From: Microlunatus phosphovorus NM-1
GTDB lineage: Bacteria > Actinomycetota > Actinomycetes > Propionibacteriales > Propionibacteriaceae
Assembly: GCF_000270245.1 (NCBI RefSeq)
Contig: NC_015635.1
Span: forward strand, 1,984,001 to 2,048,000
Length of the DNA: 64,000 nt
Reading direction: 5' to 3'
Below are positions 9,601-16,124 of the stretch, in pieces (positions within the stretch are counted from its first letter, which is position 1; the number at the start of each line of letters is the position of its first letter). The notes below the pieces were generated by a model. That model did no database searches. It worked only from the letters and a program-made list of their open reading frames with translations, and had not been told where the DNA came from. Both the position numbers and the translations under genes were made by a program.

Positions 9601-9659
9601 TCGTTGGCGGATAGCTCACTTGCGACGCGCTCGACGGCCGCGGCGAAACTGTTGGTCAT
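6645..9659 (-). CDS. Large helical protein with C-terminal APH/kinase-like domain
   Basis: The 1004-residue protein has an N-terminal region (about 1-640) of helical, Ala/Leu/Arg-rich segments suggestive of degenerate TPR-like repeats. A C-terminal domain (about 690-1000) has the marks of aminoglycoside-phosphotransferase/protein-kinase folds: VVLKRV (Lys 721), an EF helix Glu (731), KKDAHSGNWLW as catalytic loop (Asp 862, Asn 867) and MIDVEGS as metal-binding motif (Asp 881). A CQFC pair (680-683) precedes it. The gene starts in an ATGA overlap with the membrane-protein gene upstream, so the two are coupled. It sits between a relic integrase end and an intact integrase gene, as element cargo. 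I do not recognise the full architecture. A sensor/effector kinase of a defence system is a hypothesis. Confidence 0.8.
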   Translation of the reverse strand: MTNSFAAAVERVASELSANDVQLPSQWLNQIRSALRPHDMDGLSTDDPDELIAAHFTLMSARFDDVTTIVFSQAMADLFAADARRMKPAFLRARKNQFMTRIVLGRRLASRYFHEGRRRLGQAATATSGAWLLDRSLRLNVSLLELDDRATPNVKSMTQSQIATSSAHISRAMARDDPRRVPLLRSGLVHSSAAERNGDLSPDHDGYAIELALRLHEVTGEDTFARVAGPLTRARDVDSATLQGLIGDVEFAKAAAVPSHEADRAMSHLIEALDRYNRAVALPRDDKGADIGYLLAKRGRCYAFLYERGGDAVGRRDTTQLNRALADWLDPRTAPHRHDHEVARLLLARARLATARSDTAAAIADVSAAAELMSSQDRPLVASQLEGQTLGTAIEDALDHNDLDAVIKAAASAASLPPSTPVPAGSMTKSALWLQGRLTRSDWEQLAEPMLDRIEIDGAHPALLASGRGHVAGHAARLARALYLTDPPEPAGVLRAVELSRAHVSSAQTVSAAALDGASRAAYAYARLSPSADDVASEDDLGIWIDALLWGLSALQAEQTIQTRVEPAFDTTACALRLVDCALQLSALTGERSYLTTAADGLMIAGALTPDVRLAAGNAKLAAAQQPQAPARASKAPIAGNLPTIAPDQPQPVLTAWRSLSDADRLTGEAARIRRQEAACQFCELTVAGDASLGGKQRPGRRGVTTIQDPHRIAQQLVVLKRVDRAAAQREFAAITQLNGWLANSATPRGWSVPEPLGVVDVEDPEDSVFVMRRQPGHTLSHHAMEYLDGRAPNPQRMFEAAAQALGDFHTAMRQESATAAEDVTQSFRRAARQLASVDAADAAAAELAPVLASPIQLAKKDAHSGNWLWSTVTGGLIMIDVEGSTTRPVVLELATLIDDLPLFSLDPDGWNQRVRIGEHYLAALPPQLSIGQRELRHRLEAGALNVAVVGMARLLRRTWGTSSRGIRFAQLQHGHYRQLSTHLATAATNDSVRRAAAALSEQV

Positions 9660-10114
9660 TTCACGTCGGAGCCAGCAGCGATGTCATCCCGAGCGGCCCC
9701 GACGAATGCCTCGACCAGCCTCCGGGATTCATTGGCCCGTGCGCCGACCTCGGAGCGGTCAACGGCATCCTTGATCTTTGAGGTGGCGTCGATGGCCGTA
9801 CGGGCCTGCTGACCGATCGCGGCCTTGCCGCAAAGCAGTTGGACTCTGAACAGGGCTGCCCATGCGGCTGACCGCGTCTTGAATACGTCGTCGGCGGCGG
9901 TCGGCGTGGCCTGAATACCGTTCTCGACGTACCACCGCTCCATCAACGAGCGTCGATACTCCATCACCGCTGCGGCGAACTGCGCGAACGCCGAGATCCG
10001 GGACTCGTGAAGGGCCTTCGACACCTGCGCCCGGCTGACGGAGCGGTGGGCCAGCACCCCGCCCAAGACGACACCCAGCAATGAACCAATCACCGCGATC
10101 AGAGCCTCAAACAC
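9656..10114 (-). CDS. Small membrane-anchored protein coupled to the kinase-like gene
   Basis: The 152-residue protein has one N-terminal transmembrane helix (about residues 3-22, MFEALIAVIGSLLGVVLGGV). A charged helical cytosolic part follows (about 28-150) and is probably coiled coil in places. No enzyme motif is visible. Its stop overlaps the start of the 1004-residue kinase-like gene (ATGA), so the two are made together. A likely role is to hold the partner at the membrane or sense the envelope; this is inferred from layout only. Confidence 0.75.
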   Translation of the reverse strand: MFEALIAVIGSLLGVVLGGVLAHRSVSRAQVSKALHESRISAFAQFAAAVMEYRRSLMERWYVENGIQATPTAADDVFKTRSAAWAALFRVQLLCGKAAIGQQARTAIDATSKIKDAVDRSEVGARANESRRLVEAFVGAARDDIAAGSDVK

Positions 10115-10253
10115 ACCAGAAACCTAGTAGGTGCCACAACTCGACAGCTGAAACGCCCAATTCTGGTGGAGTGTCACTCCTCGAAATGCCTGATGAGGCG
10201 AGTCGGTGGCTGAATGCTTTCGGTTTCCTTGGTCAACTCTCCGAGGGACTCCG

Positions 10254-11384
10254 TCAGGGTCCCATGTCGTCGCCGCCGCCAAGTAGGTTGTCGAGACGAT
10301 CAACCGCAGCGTCGCTGCCGTCTTCGAACAGTCCCCCGTAGCGGGTCAGGGTGAACGCCACACTGCTGTGGCCGGCCCATTCCGACACTTCCCGCACGTT
10401 GCAGCCCGCGGCGACCAGGATGGCGACGAAGCTGTGACGCAGGGAGTGGAAAGTCACGCCTGACAGGCCAGCCTTCTTCGCTGCTGGCCTCCAGGCCTGT
10501 TGAGAGAACGTGGCGCGGAACATGGGCCCACCCCTCGGACCGGTGAAGACCAAGGCATCGCTTTCCGGCCCGACGTGCCGACGCAAGTGCTCCTCAATCT
10601 CTCCCATGACAGCTCTGGCCACAGGAACACTTCGCTTCGACCGTCGGGTCTTGGGCTCGTTGCCGAGCGTGATCTTGCCGCCGATCTCGACGGCAGTGCT
10701 CGTGACGATGATGCGCGAGCGACGCACATCGACGCCGGCTCTGGTTAGGCCGGCGGCCTCACCCCAGCGCAGGCCCCCAAAGGCCCCTACGAGGACGAGG
10801 GCGCGGTATCGCGCTTGCATGGCATCGACGAGCGTCTCGACCTCGGTCTGCGAGAGGTATCTGGGTGCCTTGGCTCGTTCGGATGGCAGCGGCACCTTGG
10901 CTGCAGGGTTGGTCATGAGGCGCCCGTCGGCCACTGCCGCTTCGAGGCAGTGCCGGAGGGCGAAGACAGCCTTCCGGGCACTGGCCGCCGACAGGCCCGA
11001 AGCCAGCATCTCAGCAACCCAGGCGCGTACCGCGGCATTGCTGATCTTGATGAGCGGGAGCTTGCCGAACTTGGGCAGGACCTGCATGCGCATCGTGGTG
11101 TCGAGCCGTGCTCGGGTGGTCGCGCGAAGGTCGTGGCGGGTCTCGATCCAGTCCTTCGCCCATTGATCGAGCCGGATCTCGCCCCGCTTTGGATCCCGCC
11201 AGGTGCCGCCGTCCAGTTCGGTCTCGACCTGAGCCTTGCGACGCTCTGCCTCCCCAGATCGCTTGAAGGTCTCGCCGTGTTCTACGCCGGCCCAGTCGCG
11301 GTAGCGGACGCGATACCGCGTGACGGTCCGGATCCGGCCGGACGAGTCTTTTACCTGTACTTTCCTGCGCTGGATGTTTGCCAT
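10254..11384 (-). CDS. Tyrosine site-specific integrase
   Basis: This 376-residue phage-type integrase has an N-terminal arm-binding region (MANIQRRKVQVKD onward), a SAM-like core-binding domain (about 65-150) and a catalytic domain. The catalytic domain shows FGGLRWGEAAGL (Arg), FHSLRHSF (His-x-x-Arg), a GHSS motif and TLTRYG (nucleophilic Tyr). The ATG at 11384 lies two bases after the excisionase stop, so they form one transcript. It presumably recombined at the tRNA-Glu 3' end. It is separated from the att core by the kinase-like module and an integrase relic, so at least two integration or replacement events occurred. Confidence 0.93.
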   Translation of the reverse strand: MANIQRRKVQVKDSSGRIRTVTRYRVRYRDWAGVEHGETFKRSGEAERRKAQVETELDGGTWRDPKRGEIRLDQWAKDWIETRHDLRATTRARLDTTMRMQVLPKFGKLPLIKISNAAVRAWVAEMLASGLSAASARKAVFALRHCLEAAVADGRLMTNPAAKVPLPSERAKAPRYLSQTEVETLVDAMQARYRALVLVGAFGGLRWGEAAGLTRAGVDVRRSRIIVTSTAVEIGGKITLGNEPKTRRSKRSVPVARAVMGEIEEHLRRHVGPESDALVFTGPRGGPMFRATFSQQAWRPAAKKAGLSGVTFHSLRHSFVAILVAAGCNVREVSEWAGHSSVAFTLTRYGGLFEDGSDAAVDRLDNLLGGGDDMGP

Positions 11385-11386
11385 GA

Positions 11387-11587
11387 TCAGCGCCTCACGG
11401 TGTGCTGGTGGTCGGTTTGGGTTTCGAGCCAGGTTTCGACAGCGGCGCGGCGGTAGCGGATGTGCCGGCCGATGCGATAGCCGGGTGGGCCTTCTCCGCG
11501 GCAGCGCCACCCATACAGCGTGTTGACCGGAATGCCCAGCATCTCGGCCAACTCGGCCAGTGTCATCAGGCGATCGGAGGTTTCCAT
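11387..11587 (-). CDS. Excisionase (MerR-like helix-turn-helix)
   Basis: This 66-residue protein starts METSDRLMTLAELAEMLG and contains the HTH_17 pattern (LAELAEMLGIPVNTLYGWR ... RIGRHIRYRRAAVETWL) of AlpA/Xis-like excisionases. The ATG at 11587 has GAGGTGA at ideal spacing; that same sequence holds the stop of the preceding gene. It lies two bases before the integrase gene, the standard actinobacterial integrative-element arrangement. It probably directs excision. Confidence 0.9.
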   Translation of the reverse strand: METSDRLMTLAELAEMLGIPVNTLYGWRCRGEGPPGYRIGRHIRYRRAAVETWLETQTDHQHTVRR

Positions 11588-11592
11588 GGCGA

Positions 11593-12315
11593 TCACCTCG
11601 TCTCCGGTGCTGGCAGACGATCGACGACTCGCGCCCGTACGATCTCGACGTTGGGTAGCGCGATGGCGTCATGGGCCTCGTCCCAGATCGCGACGGCGAG
11701 GTCGTCGGACTCGTACTCGTTGGGGTTGGTGATGGTTGTCGGATCCCACCACCGGCTGGTCGGGCTCGCGTCGGCGGTCACGCGGACGTCGATCGGCGGG
11801 CACATTGCCTGCCCGGACGCGGCGGCGACACGCGTGAAGCGTTCGGCGTAGGCCTGGTACTCGGCCTTGTAGCGGGTGATCAGGGTGTCGATCTCGGCAT
11901 CCCAGGCATCAAGGGCTGCGTCGTCGCAGGTCGCTGACTCGTAGTGCTGACCGATTGCGTCGATGGCATCGTCGAGACCAAGTAGTCCGGGGTGGAGGTC
12001 GCTGATCTCGATGAGTTCGGCGACATTGAGGGGAACGATCAGCGGTTCGGTGCGATAGGTCCACCAGCTGTCTGGTTCGTCGCCGACGGTTCCTCGCAGC
12101 AGTGCGTCGAGGTGGCTAGCTTCCCAAGACCCGGGTCGGCGGGCTAGGAGACGGTCGGCTCCGCCGACGTTGGCAGCGGCTGAGGCGAGCGCGTGGGCGA
12201 GGAAGTCGGCGAAGTCGAGTCCGTCGACGGAACTGGTTGATTCGTGCGCGGCTCGGGTCAGGACGCGGATCGCCTCCTGCTGGAGCCCATCGCGGTCCTG
12301 GTCGAGGGCGGTCAT
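11593..12315 (-). CDS. Hypothetical protein of the integrative element
   Basis: This 240-residue acidic, mostly helical protein (MTALDQDRDGLQQEAIRVL start) has no motif I recognise. A PLIVPLNVAELIEISDLHPG block and two charged helical stretches are the most distinctive parts. Its ATG overlaps the stop of a broken gene upstream (ATGA), and its own stop sits in the excisionase ribosome-binding site. It therefore belongs to the same operon and is probably an accessory gene of this integrative element. Confidence 0.7.
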   Translation of the reverse strand: MTALDQDRDGLQQEAIRVLTRAAHESTSSVDGLDFADFLAHALASAAANVGGADRLLARRPGSWEASHLDALLRGTVGDEPDSWWTYRTEPLIVPLNVAELIEISDLHPGLLGLDDAIDAIGQHYESATCDDAALDAWDAEIDTLITRYKAEYQAYAERFTRVAAASGQAMCPPIDVRVTADASPTSRWWDPTTITNPNEYESDDLAVAIWDEAHDAIALPNVEIVRARVVDRLPAPETR

Positions 12316-12512
12316 GCTCGTGCTCCGTTCGCGTGGGCCGTGTCGAGCAGCTGCGGTTGGGCGGTGCGGTTGGCGAGCCGGTTGACGTCGAGTCGCATGA
12401 GTTCGAGGTCACGGACCTCGCGATAGGTGCGTTGGGGCCTGACCCCAGTTCTTGGACACGCCGAATCCCGCACCCGTGATGGGCAGGGAGTGAGCGAGAT
12501 GATCCGAGAATC

Positions 12513-12881
12513 ATGGCCAGGAAGAACTACTCCGAGGAGTTCCGTCGTCAGGCCGTCGACTTGTATGAGTCCACACCGGGGGCCACGGTCCGCGGCATTG
12601 CTGAGGACCTGGGCATCGTGCGTGGCACGCTGCGGCACTGGCTCGAGGCGTACGGGACCGGCAAGAAGACCGCCGCCGACGGGACGCTGACCTCCAGCCC
12701 ACTGCACGCCAAGCCGCCGATGACGCCTCCGTCAGGGCCTGTCGATGAGACACAGGAACAGCGGATCGCGCGGCTCGAAACAGAGAACGCGGCCCTGCGG
12801 GCAGAGACGACGAAGTTGACCACCGAGCGGGAGATCCTCCAGCGGGCGGCCAAGTATTTCGCCGGGGAGACGCGCTGGTGA
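12513..12881 (+). CDS. IS3 transposase OrfA
   Basis: This 122-residue protein has an N-terminal helix-turn-helix (MARKNYSEEFRRQAVDLY) and a C-terminal leucine-zipper-like helix (IARLETENAALRAETTKL). It binds the IS ends and regulates transposition. It ends in a GTGA overlap with orfB, where a frameshift may yield the OrfAB fusion. Confidence 0.93.
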   Translation: MARKNYSEEFRRQAVDLYESTPGATVRGIAEDLGIVRGTLRHWLEAYGTGKKTAADGTLTSSPLHAKPPMTPPSGPVDETQEQRIARLETENAALRAETTKLTTEREILQRAAKYFAGETRW

Positions 12882-13783
12882 GTCGCTTCCAGTTCGTCGC
12901 CGACAACTCCGCCACCTTCGAGGTGAAGCGACTGTGTGCACTCGTCGAGATCGAGCGCTCCTCCTACTACGCCTGGAAGGCTGGAGCGCCAGCCCGTACC
13001 GACCGTGCTGCCGCGGATGCGGAGTTGGCCGAACGGATCCGGGTGATCCACGAGGCCGACAACACCGTCGGCGCGCCACGGGTGACCGCGGAGCTCAACG
13101 ACGGTGTCCCTGCCGGGGAGCGGGTCAACCACAAACGCGTCGCGCGGGTCATGCGTGCGGCTGGGATAGCCGGCTACGTCAAGAAGCGCCGTGTGCGGAC
13201 CACGATTCCCGAACCGTCGGATCAGTTGATCCCCGACCTGCTGAAGCGGGACTTCACCGCGGATGCGCCGGGGCGACGCTATGTCGGCGACATCACCTAC
13301 CTGCCGCTGGCCGACGGGACGAACCTGTACCTGGCCACCGTCATCGACTGCTACAGCAGACGGCTCGCCGGCTGGGCGGTCGCGGACCACATGCGCACCA
13401 GCCTCGTCGAGGACGCCCTCACCGCAGCAGCTGCGACCCGCGGCGGCTCAGGTGGGCTGGCAGGGGCCATCTTCCACAGCGACCACGGGTCGGTCTACAC
13501 CTCGAAGGACTACGCCAAGCTCTGCGCGCGCCTCGGCGTGACCCAGTCGATGGGTGCCGTGGGCACGTCGGCCGACAACGCGCTCGCGGAGTCGTTCAAC
13601 GCCACCCTCAAACGAGAGGTCCTCCAAGACGCCGCCTGCTGGCCCGACGAGCTCATCTGCCGCCGGCAGCTCTTCAGGTGGCTGACCCGCTACAACACCA
13701 AGCGGCGCCACTCCTGGTGCCGATACCAGTCCCCGTCCACCTACGAGGCCCGCTGGGCCGCTACGCTCCCAACCGCTGCGTAA
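12878..13783 (+). CDS. IS3 transposase OrfB (DDE integrase core)
   Basis: The 301-residue catalytic subunit has an HTH_21-like N-terminus and an rve core. The DDE residues lie in YVGDITYLP, HSDHGSVYTS and the ADNALAESFNATLKRE helix, and the family C-terminus YNTKRRHSWCRYQSP follows. The GTG start overlaps the orfA stop. It appears intact. Confidence 0.93.
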   Translation: MSRFQFVADNSATFEVKRLCALVEIERSSYYAWKAGAPARTDRAAADAELAERIRVIHEADNTVGAPRVTAELNDGVPAGERVNHKRVARVMRAAGIAGYVKKRRVRTTIPEPSDQLIPDLLKRDFTADAPGRRYVGDITYLPLADGTNLYLATVIDCYSRRLAGWAVADHMRTSLVEDALTAAAATRGGSGGLAGAIFHSDHGSVYTSKDYAKLCARLGVTQSMGAVGTSADNALAESFNATLKREVLQDAACWPDELICRRQLFRWLTRYNTKRRHSWCRYQSPSTYEARWAATLPTAA

Positions 13784-13912
13784 TCAACCCCCGTGTCCAA
13801 GAACCGGGGGTAGGCCCCGTTCCAGCCCGACCCACAAGTGCTCCCGGTCGGAACGGTTGAGCCCGCCGCGCCACTCAGCTCGATCATCGCTGGCCACCGC
13901 GGCGGCCAGGCA

Positions 13913-14288
13913 TTCGGAGTACGACGTTGGTGAGCTCGAGGGTCGGGCGGACCCTGATGCTTGGGCCGCCTACGCCGACTTGGAGCGGCGTTGGCTCCTG
14001 TCGGGCGAGGGCTCCGTCCGCCATCTCGGCGGGGAGTCTGCGGACGAGGTCGTCGCGCGGGTGCGAGATTTTCTGGCGCGGTGCGCGCGGACCCCGCGCG
14101 GGTCGCACCCGGCGGCCGCCGCCGACCCGCTGGAGGAGCCGGTGGTCGCGGTATGCCACGGCGGGCTGCTGCGGCTTGCCCTGCCTCGGGTGGCGTCAGG
14201 GCTCGACGCCGCGGAGTGGTTTCGGACTAGGGTCCCGAATTGTGGGGTCGTATTGCTCCGGCCGGACGGAACGGTGCGCGGGCCCTAG
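13913..14288 (+). pseudogene. Histidine phosphatase, 5'-truncated
   Basis: The reading frame gives an EYDVGELEGR region and the C-terminal AVCHGGLLR segment (second catalytic His) of phosphoglycerate-mutase-like histidine phosphatases. The N-terminal RHG catalytic motif is missing because the sequence left of about 13910 belongs to another gene on the opposite strand. Its stop overlaps the stop of the convergent nucleotidyltransferase gene. It was probably part of the neighbouring phosphotransferase-HIT cluster before truncation, and it is inactive without the first His. Confidence 0.75.
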
Positions 14289-15100
14289 CCGACCGACAGG
14301 GTGCGCGCGCGGGCGAGTCGATCTAGAACGTCCTCCACCGGAACGCTGCGACGGTCTACGGGCAGACGGCTGTAGGCCTCGGCGAATGCGTCGAGGAGCG
14401 CGACGAGAGCGGTCTGAAGATCCGCGGCGGTCGGTCCGGCGGGGACACTCGCAGTGAGGGCCCACAGTGCTGGTACCGGCAGCCGCTGCTCCACCCGGCG
14501 GTAGTTCACCTGGGGTGCGCCAGCGAGTTCCAGGAGAACCGGGGTGAGGAAGCGTCGCCTCATCTCGTCCAGGCAGTGGCCGACCTCAAGCAACTCGCCG
14601 CGCGCGAGGAGTTTGCGGGTGTGGCATGTCCAGCCGGTGATCTCGTGCGGCGCCTGGGCCACTTCGTCTGGCCCAATGGCCCATACCGGATCCCCGGCTG
14701 CCCCGCGGTGGACGACCACGCCATCACCCGGCGCAGGACCGTCGGAGGTGGCCCAGTAAGTTATGTCGACCTTGACCACGACACCCTCGAGCACGACGAA
14801 TGCGCTGTCGAGACAGTCCAGGCTGAGGTGCGCTGCGTCAAAAAGGGCCAGAAGGTCGTAGGCTTCCACTAGTCGTCGCTGCACGGCGGTGCGCAGCAGG
14901 GTGAGCACGCCGGGGTCTGCGGCGAGGACGACGACGTCCAGGTCGGACCAGCGGTCTAGCTCTCCCCGCGCCAGGCTGCCGCTGACCGCGATGGTGGTTG
15001 AGGGAGTTGCGAGAACCGTCAGCAGGTCCTCGAGCAGCACCCCGAGCCGCGGCGCTCGGGTCAGGCACTCCCGGAGTCGGTCCAGTGGGATCGCCTTCAT
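14285..15100 (-). CDS. Nucleotidyltransferase-fold protein
   Basis: This 271-residue protein has the polymerase-beta-like signature: AVSGSLARGELDRWSDLDVVVL (Gly-Ser 41-42, Asp 53 and 55) and a third carboxylate in VVVKVDITYW (Asp 111). A helical C-terminal domain follows. Such proteins transfer a nucleotide to a small molecule, protein or tRNA. The ATG overlaps the methyltransferase stop (ATGA), making it the last gene of a four-gene operon with phosphotransferase, HIT and methyltransferase. The substrate cannot be read from sequence. Confidence 0.82.
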   Translation of the reverse strand: MKAIPLDRLRECLTRAPRLGVLLEDLLTVLATPSTTIAVSGSLARGELDRWSDLDVVVLAADPGVLTLLRTAVQRRLVEAYDLLALFDAAHLSLDCLDSAFVVLEGVVVKVDITYWATSDGPAPGDGVVVHRGAAGDPVWAIGPDEVAQAPHEITGWTCHTRKLLARGELLEVGHCLDEMRRRFLTPVLLELAGAPQVNYRRVEQRLPVPALWALTASVPAGPTAADLQTALVALLDAFAEAYSRLPVDRRSVPVEDVLDRLARARTLSVG

Positions 15101-15690
15101 TCGCGGACCCGCATGGCGTCGACATAGACCACCTCGAGCCAGCCGTCGGCGTCGGACCAGGATGCGGTAGCGCCGCGGACATCGCCAAGGCCGGTCGTCT
15201 CCAGTAGGGCTACTACCTGGGCAGCCGGGGCACAAGTGACGCCGGAGGGCGGCGGGTCGGCGCCAAAAGCGCTGCAGGCGGTCCCCAGCGCCAAGGAGAG
15301 AAACCCGCCGGGCCGCAGCCGATTGACGATGCCGACGAGGGTGGCCGGAAGCTCGGCGAGGGGGACGTGGATCATCGCGAAGAAGGAGACGACGGCGTCG
15401 ACCGACGCCGGGGCGAGCGGCAAGCGACGCAGGTCCGCGACCGTGAACCATGCGGCCGGCGCAGCCGCGCGGGCCCGGGCGACCCGGTCTGCCGAGCGGT
15501 CGACGCCGAGCACATCGGCCCGGCCCGCGAACGCCCGCGCGACCACGGACTCGGCACCGCAGCCAAGCTCGACAACCCACGCTCGATGGGGCACCTTGCG
15601 TTCGACCTCGGCCAAGGCCGCGCTGACCGGGACGGGGTTTGCAGCTAGGTGCCGGTGGATGAGCCGCGAGTACATAGCGGTCGCGGTCAC
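15097..15690 (-). CDS. Class I SAM-dependent methyltransferase
   Basis: 197 residues. Motif I is WVVELGCGAESVVA (about 38-51), followed by VLGVDRSADRVARAR, then VDAVVSFFAMIHVP and the post-core LRPGGFLSLALG. This is a Methyltransf_11/25-type enzyme. Its GTG start overlaps the HIT stop and its stop overlaps the nucleotidyltransferase start, so it is translationally coupled on both sides. It probably methylates the product of the neighbouring enzymes. Confidence 0.87.
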   Translation of the reverse strand: MTATAMYSRLIHRHLAANPVPVSAALAEVERKVPHRAWVVELGCGAESVVARAFAGRADVLGVDRSADRVARARAAAPAAWFTVADLRRLPLAPASVDAVVSFFAMIHVPLAELPATLVGIVNRLRPGGFLSLALGTACSAFGADPPPSGVTCAPAAQVVALLETTGLGDVRGATASWSDADGWLEVVYVDAMRVRE

Positions 15691-16124
15691 TCCGCGCCTC
15701 GTATCTCATCGGCGATCCGCTGCCGGTCGTCGATTGGGACGAAGGCAAGCCCGAAGCTGGCCTCGAAGGTGTAGTCCTCGCCGACCCGCCGCGGGACGAC
15801 GTTGATGTGCGCGTGGGGTCGGTGTTGCGAGCCCAGGTCGCCAGTGCTGATCCACGTGTGCAGTCCGTCGGGGGAATACGCGCGCTCGATGCAGGTGAGT
15901 ATCCGGTGGAGAATGCTGCTCATTTCCGCGAGTTCGTCTGTTCGGATCTCGGCCAGCCGCAGGACGTGCCGCTTTGGGATAACGCACACGGTGCCGTGGG
16001 TGCGCTGACGGCTTGCGACGTACGAAGTCGCGAGCTTGGTGGAGAATACAGGAACCCAGGGCTCGCGTCCGGCCTGCCATTCACACGCCGGGCATGGCTC
16101 GGCGACAGGGAAGGTGTAGGGCAC
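15687..16124 (-). CDS. HIT-family nucleotide hydrolase/transferase with altered third histidine
   Basis: The 145-residue protein has the HIT fold: CPAC near the N-terminus (possible zinc ligands), VIPKRHV in the core and HRPHAHINVVPR at the active site. The nucleophilic middle His of the triad is kept, but the last His of HxHxH is Asn. HIT enzymes cleave or transfer nucleoside monophosphates (AMP-lysine, dinucleoside polyphosphates, phosphoramidates). The GTG start directly follows the phosphotransferase stop (TGAGTG) and the stop overlaps the methyltransferase start. It may act on a nucleotidylated intermediate in this operon. Confidence 0.86.
   Translation of the reverse strand: MPYTFPVAEPCPACEWQAGREPWVPVFSTKLATSYVASRQRTHGTVCVIPKRHVLRLAEIRTDELAEMSSILHRILTCIERAYSPDGLHTWISTGDLGSQHRPHAHINVVPRRVGEDYTFEASFGLAFVPIDDRQRIADEIRGAE

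Larger units (their letters stand above)
12434..13818 (+). mobile_element. IS3-family insertion sequence (1385 bp)
   Basis: The terminal inverted repeats are 12434-12460 and 13792-13818; they share GGGGCCT, CCCC and TTCTTGGACACG blocks. The element is flanked by a 3-base target duplication GTT (12431-12433 and 13819-13821). It encodes orfA and orfB in the usual IS3 arrangement. Insertion split a gene of the integrative element, and the host frame is restored on removal, so the insertion is simple and fairly recent. Confidence 0.92.
12312..13910 (-). pseudogene. Integrative-element gene interrupted by IS3 and truncated at its 5' side
   Basis: The C-terminal fragment lies at 12312-12433 (ending NGARA, stop in the ATGA overlap with the next gene). 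The preceding part lies at 13819-13910 on the far side of the IS3 element. Removing the IS and one GTT duplication joins the frames perfectly: LWVGLERTYREVRDLELMRL reads through the junction. Upstream residues include SDDRAEWRGGLNRSDREH. Beyond about 13910 the homology ends where a truncated phosphatase begins on the other strand. The family is not recognised; the fragment is helical and charged. Confidence 0.65.
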
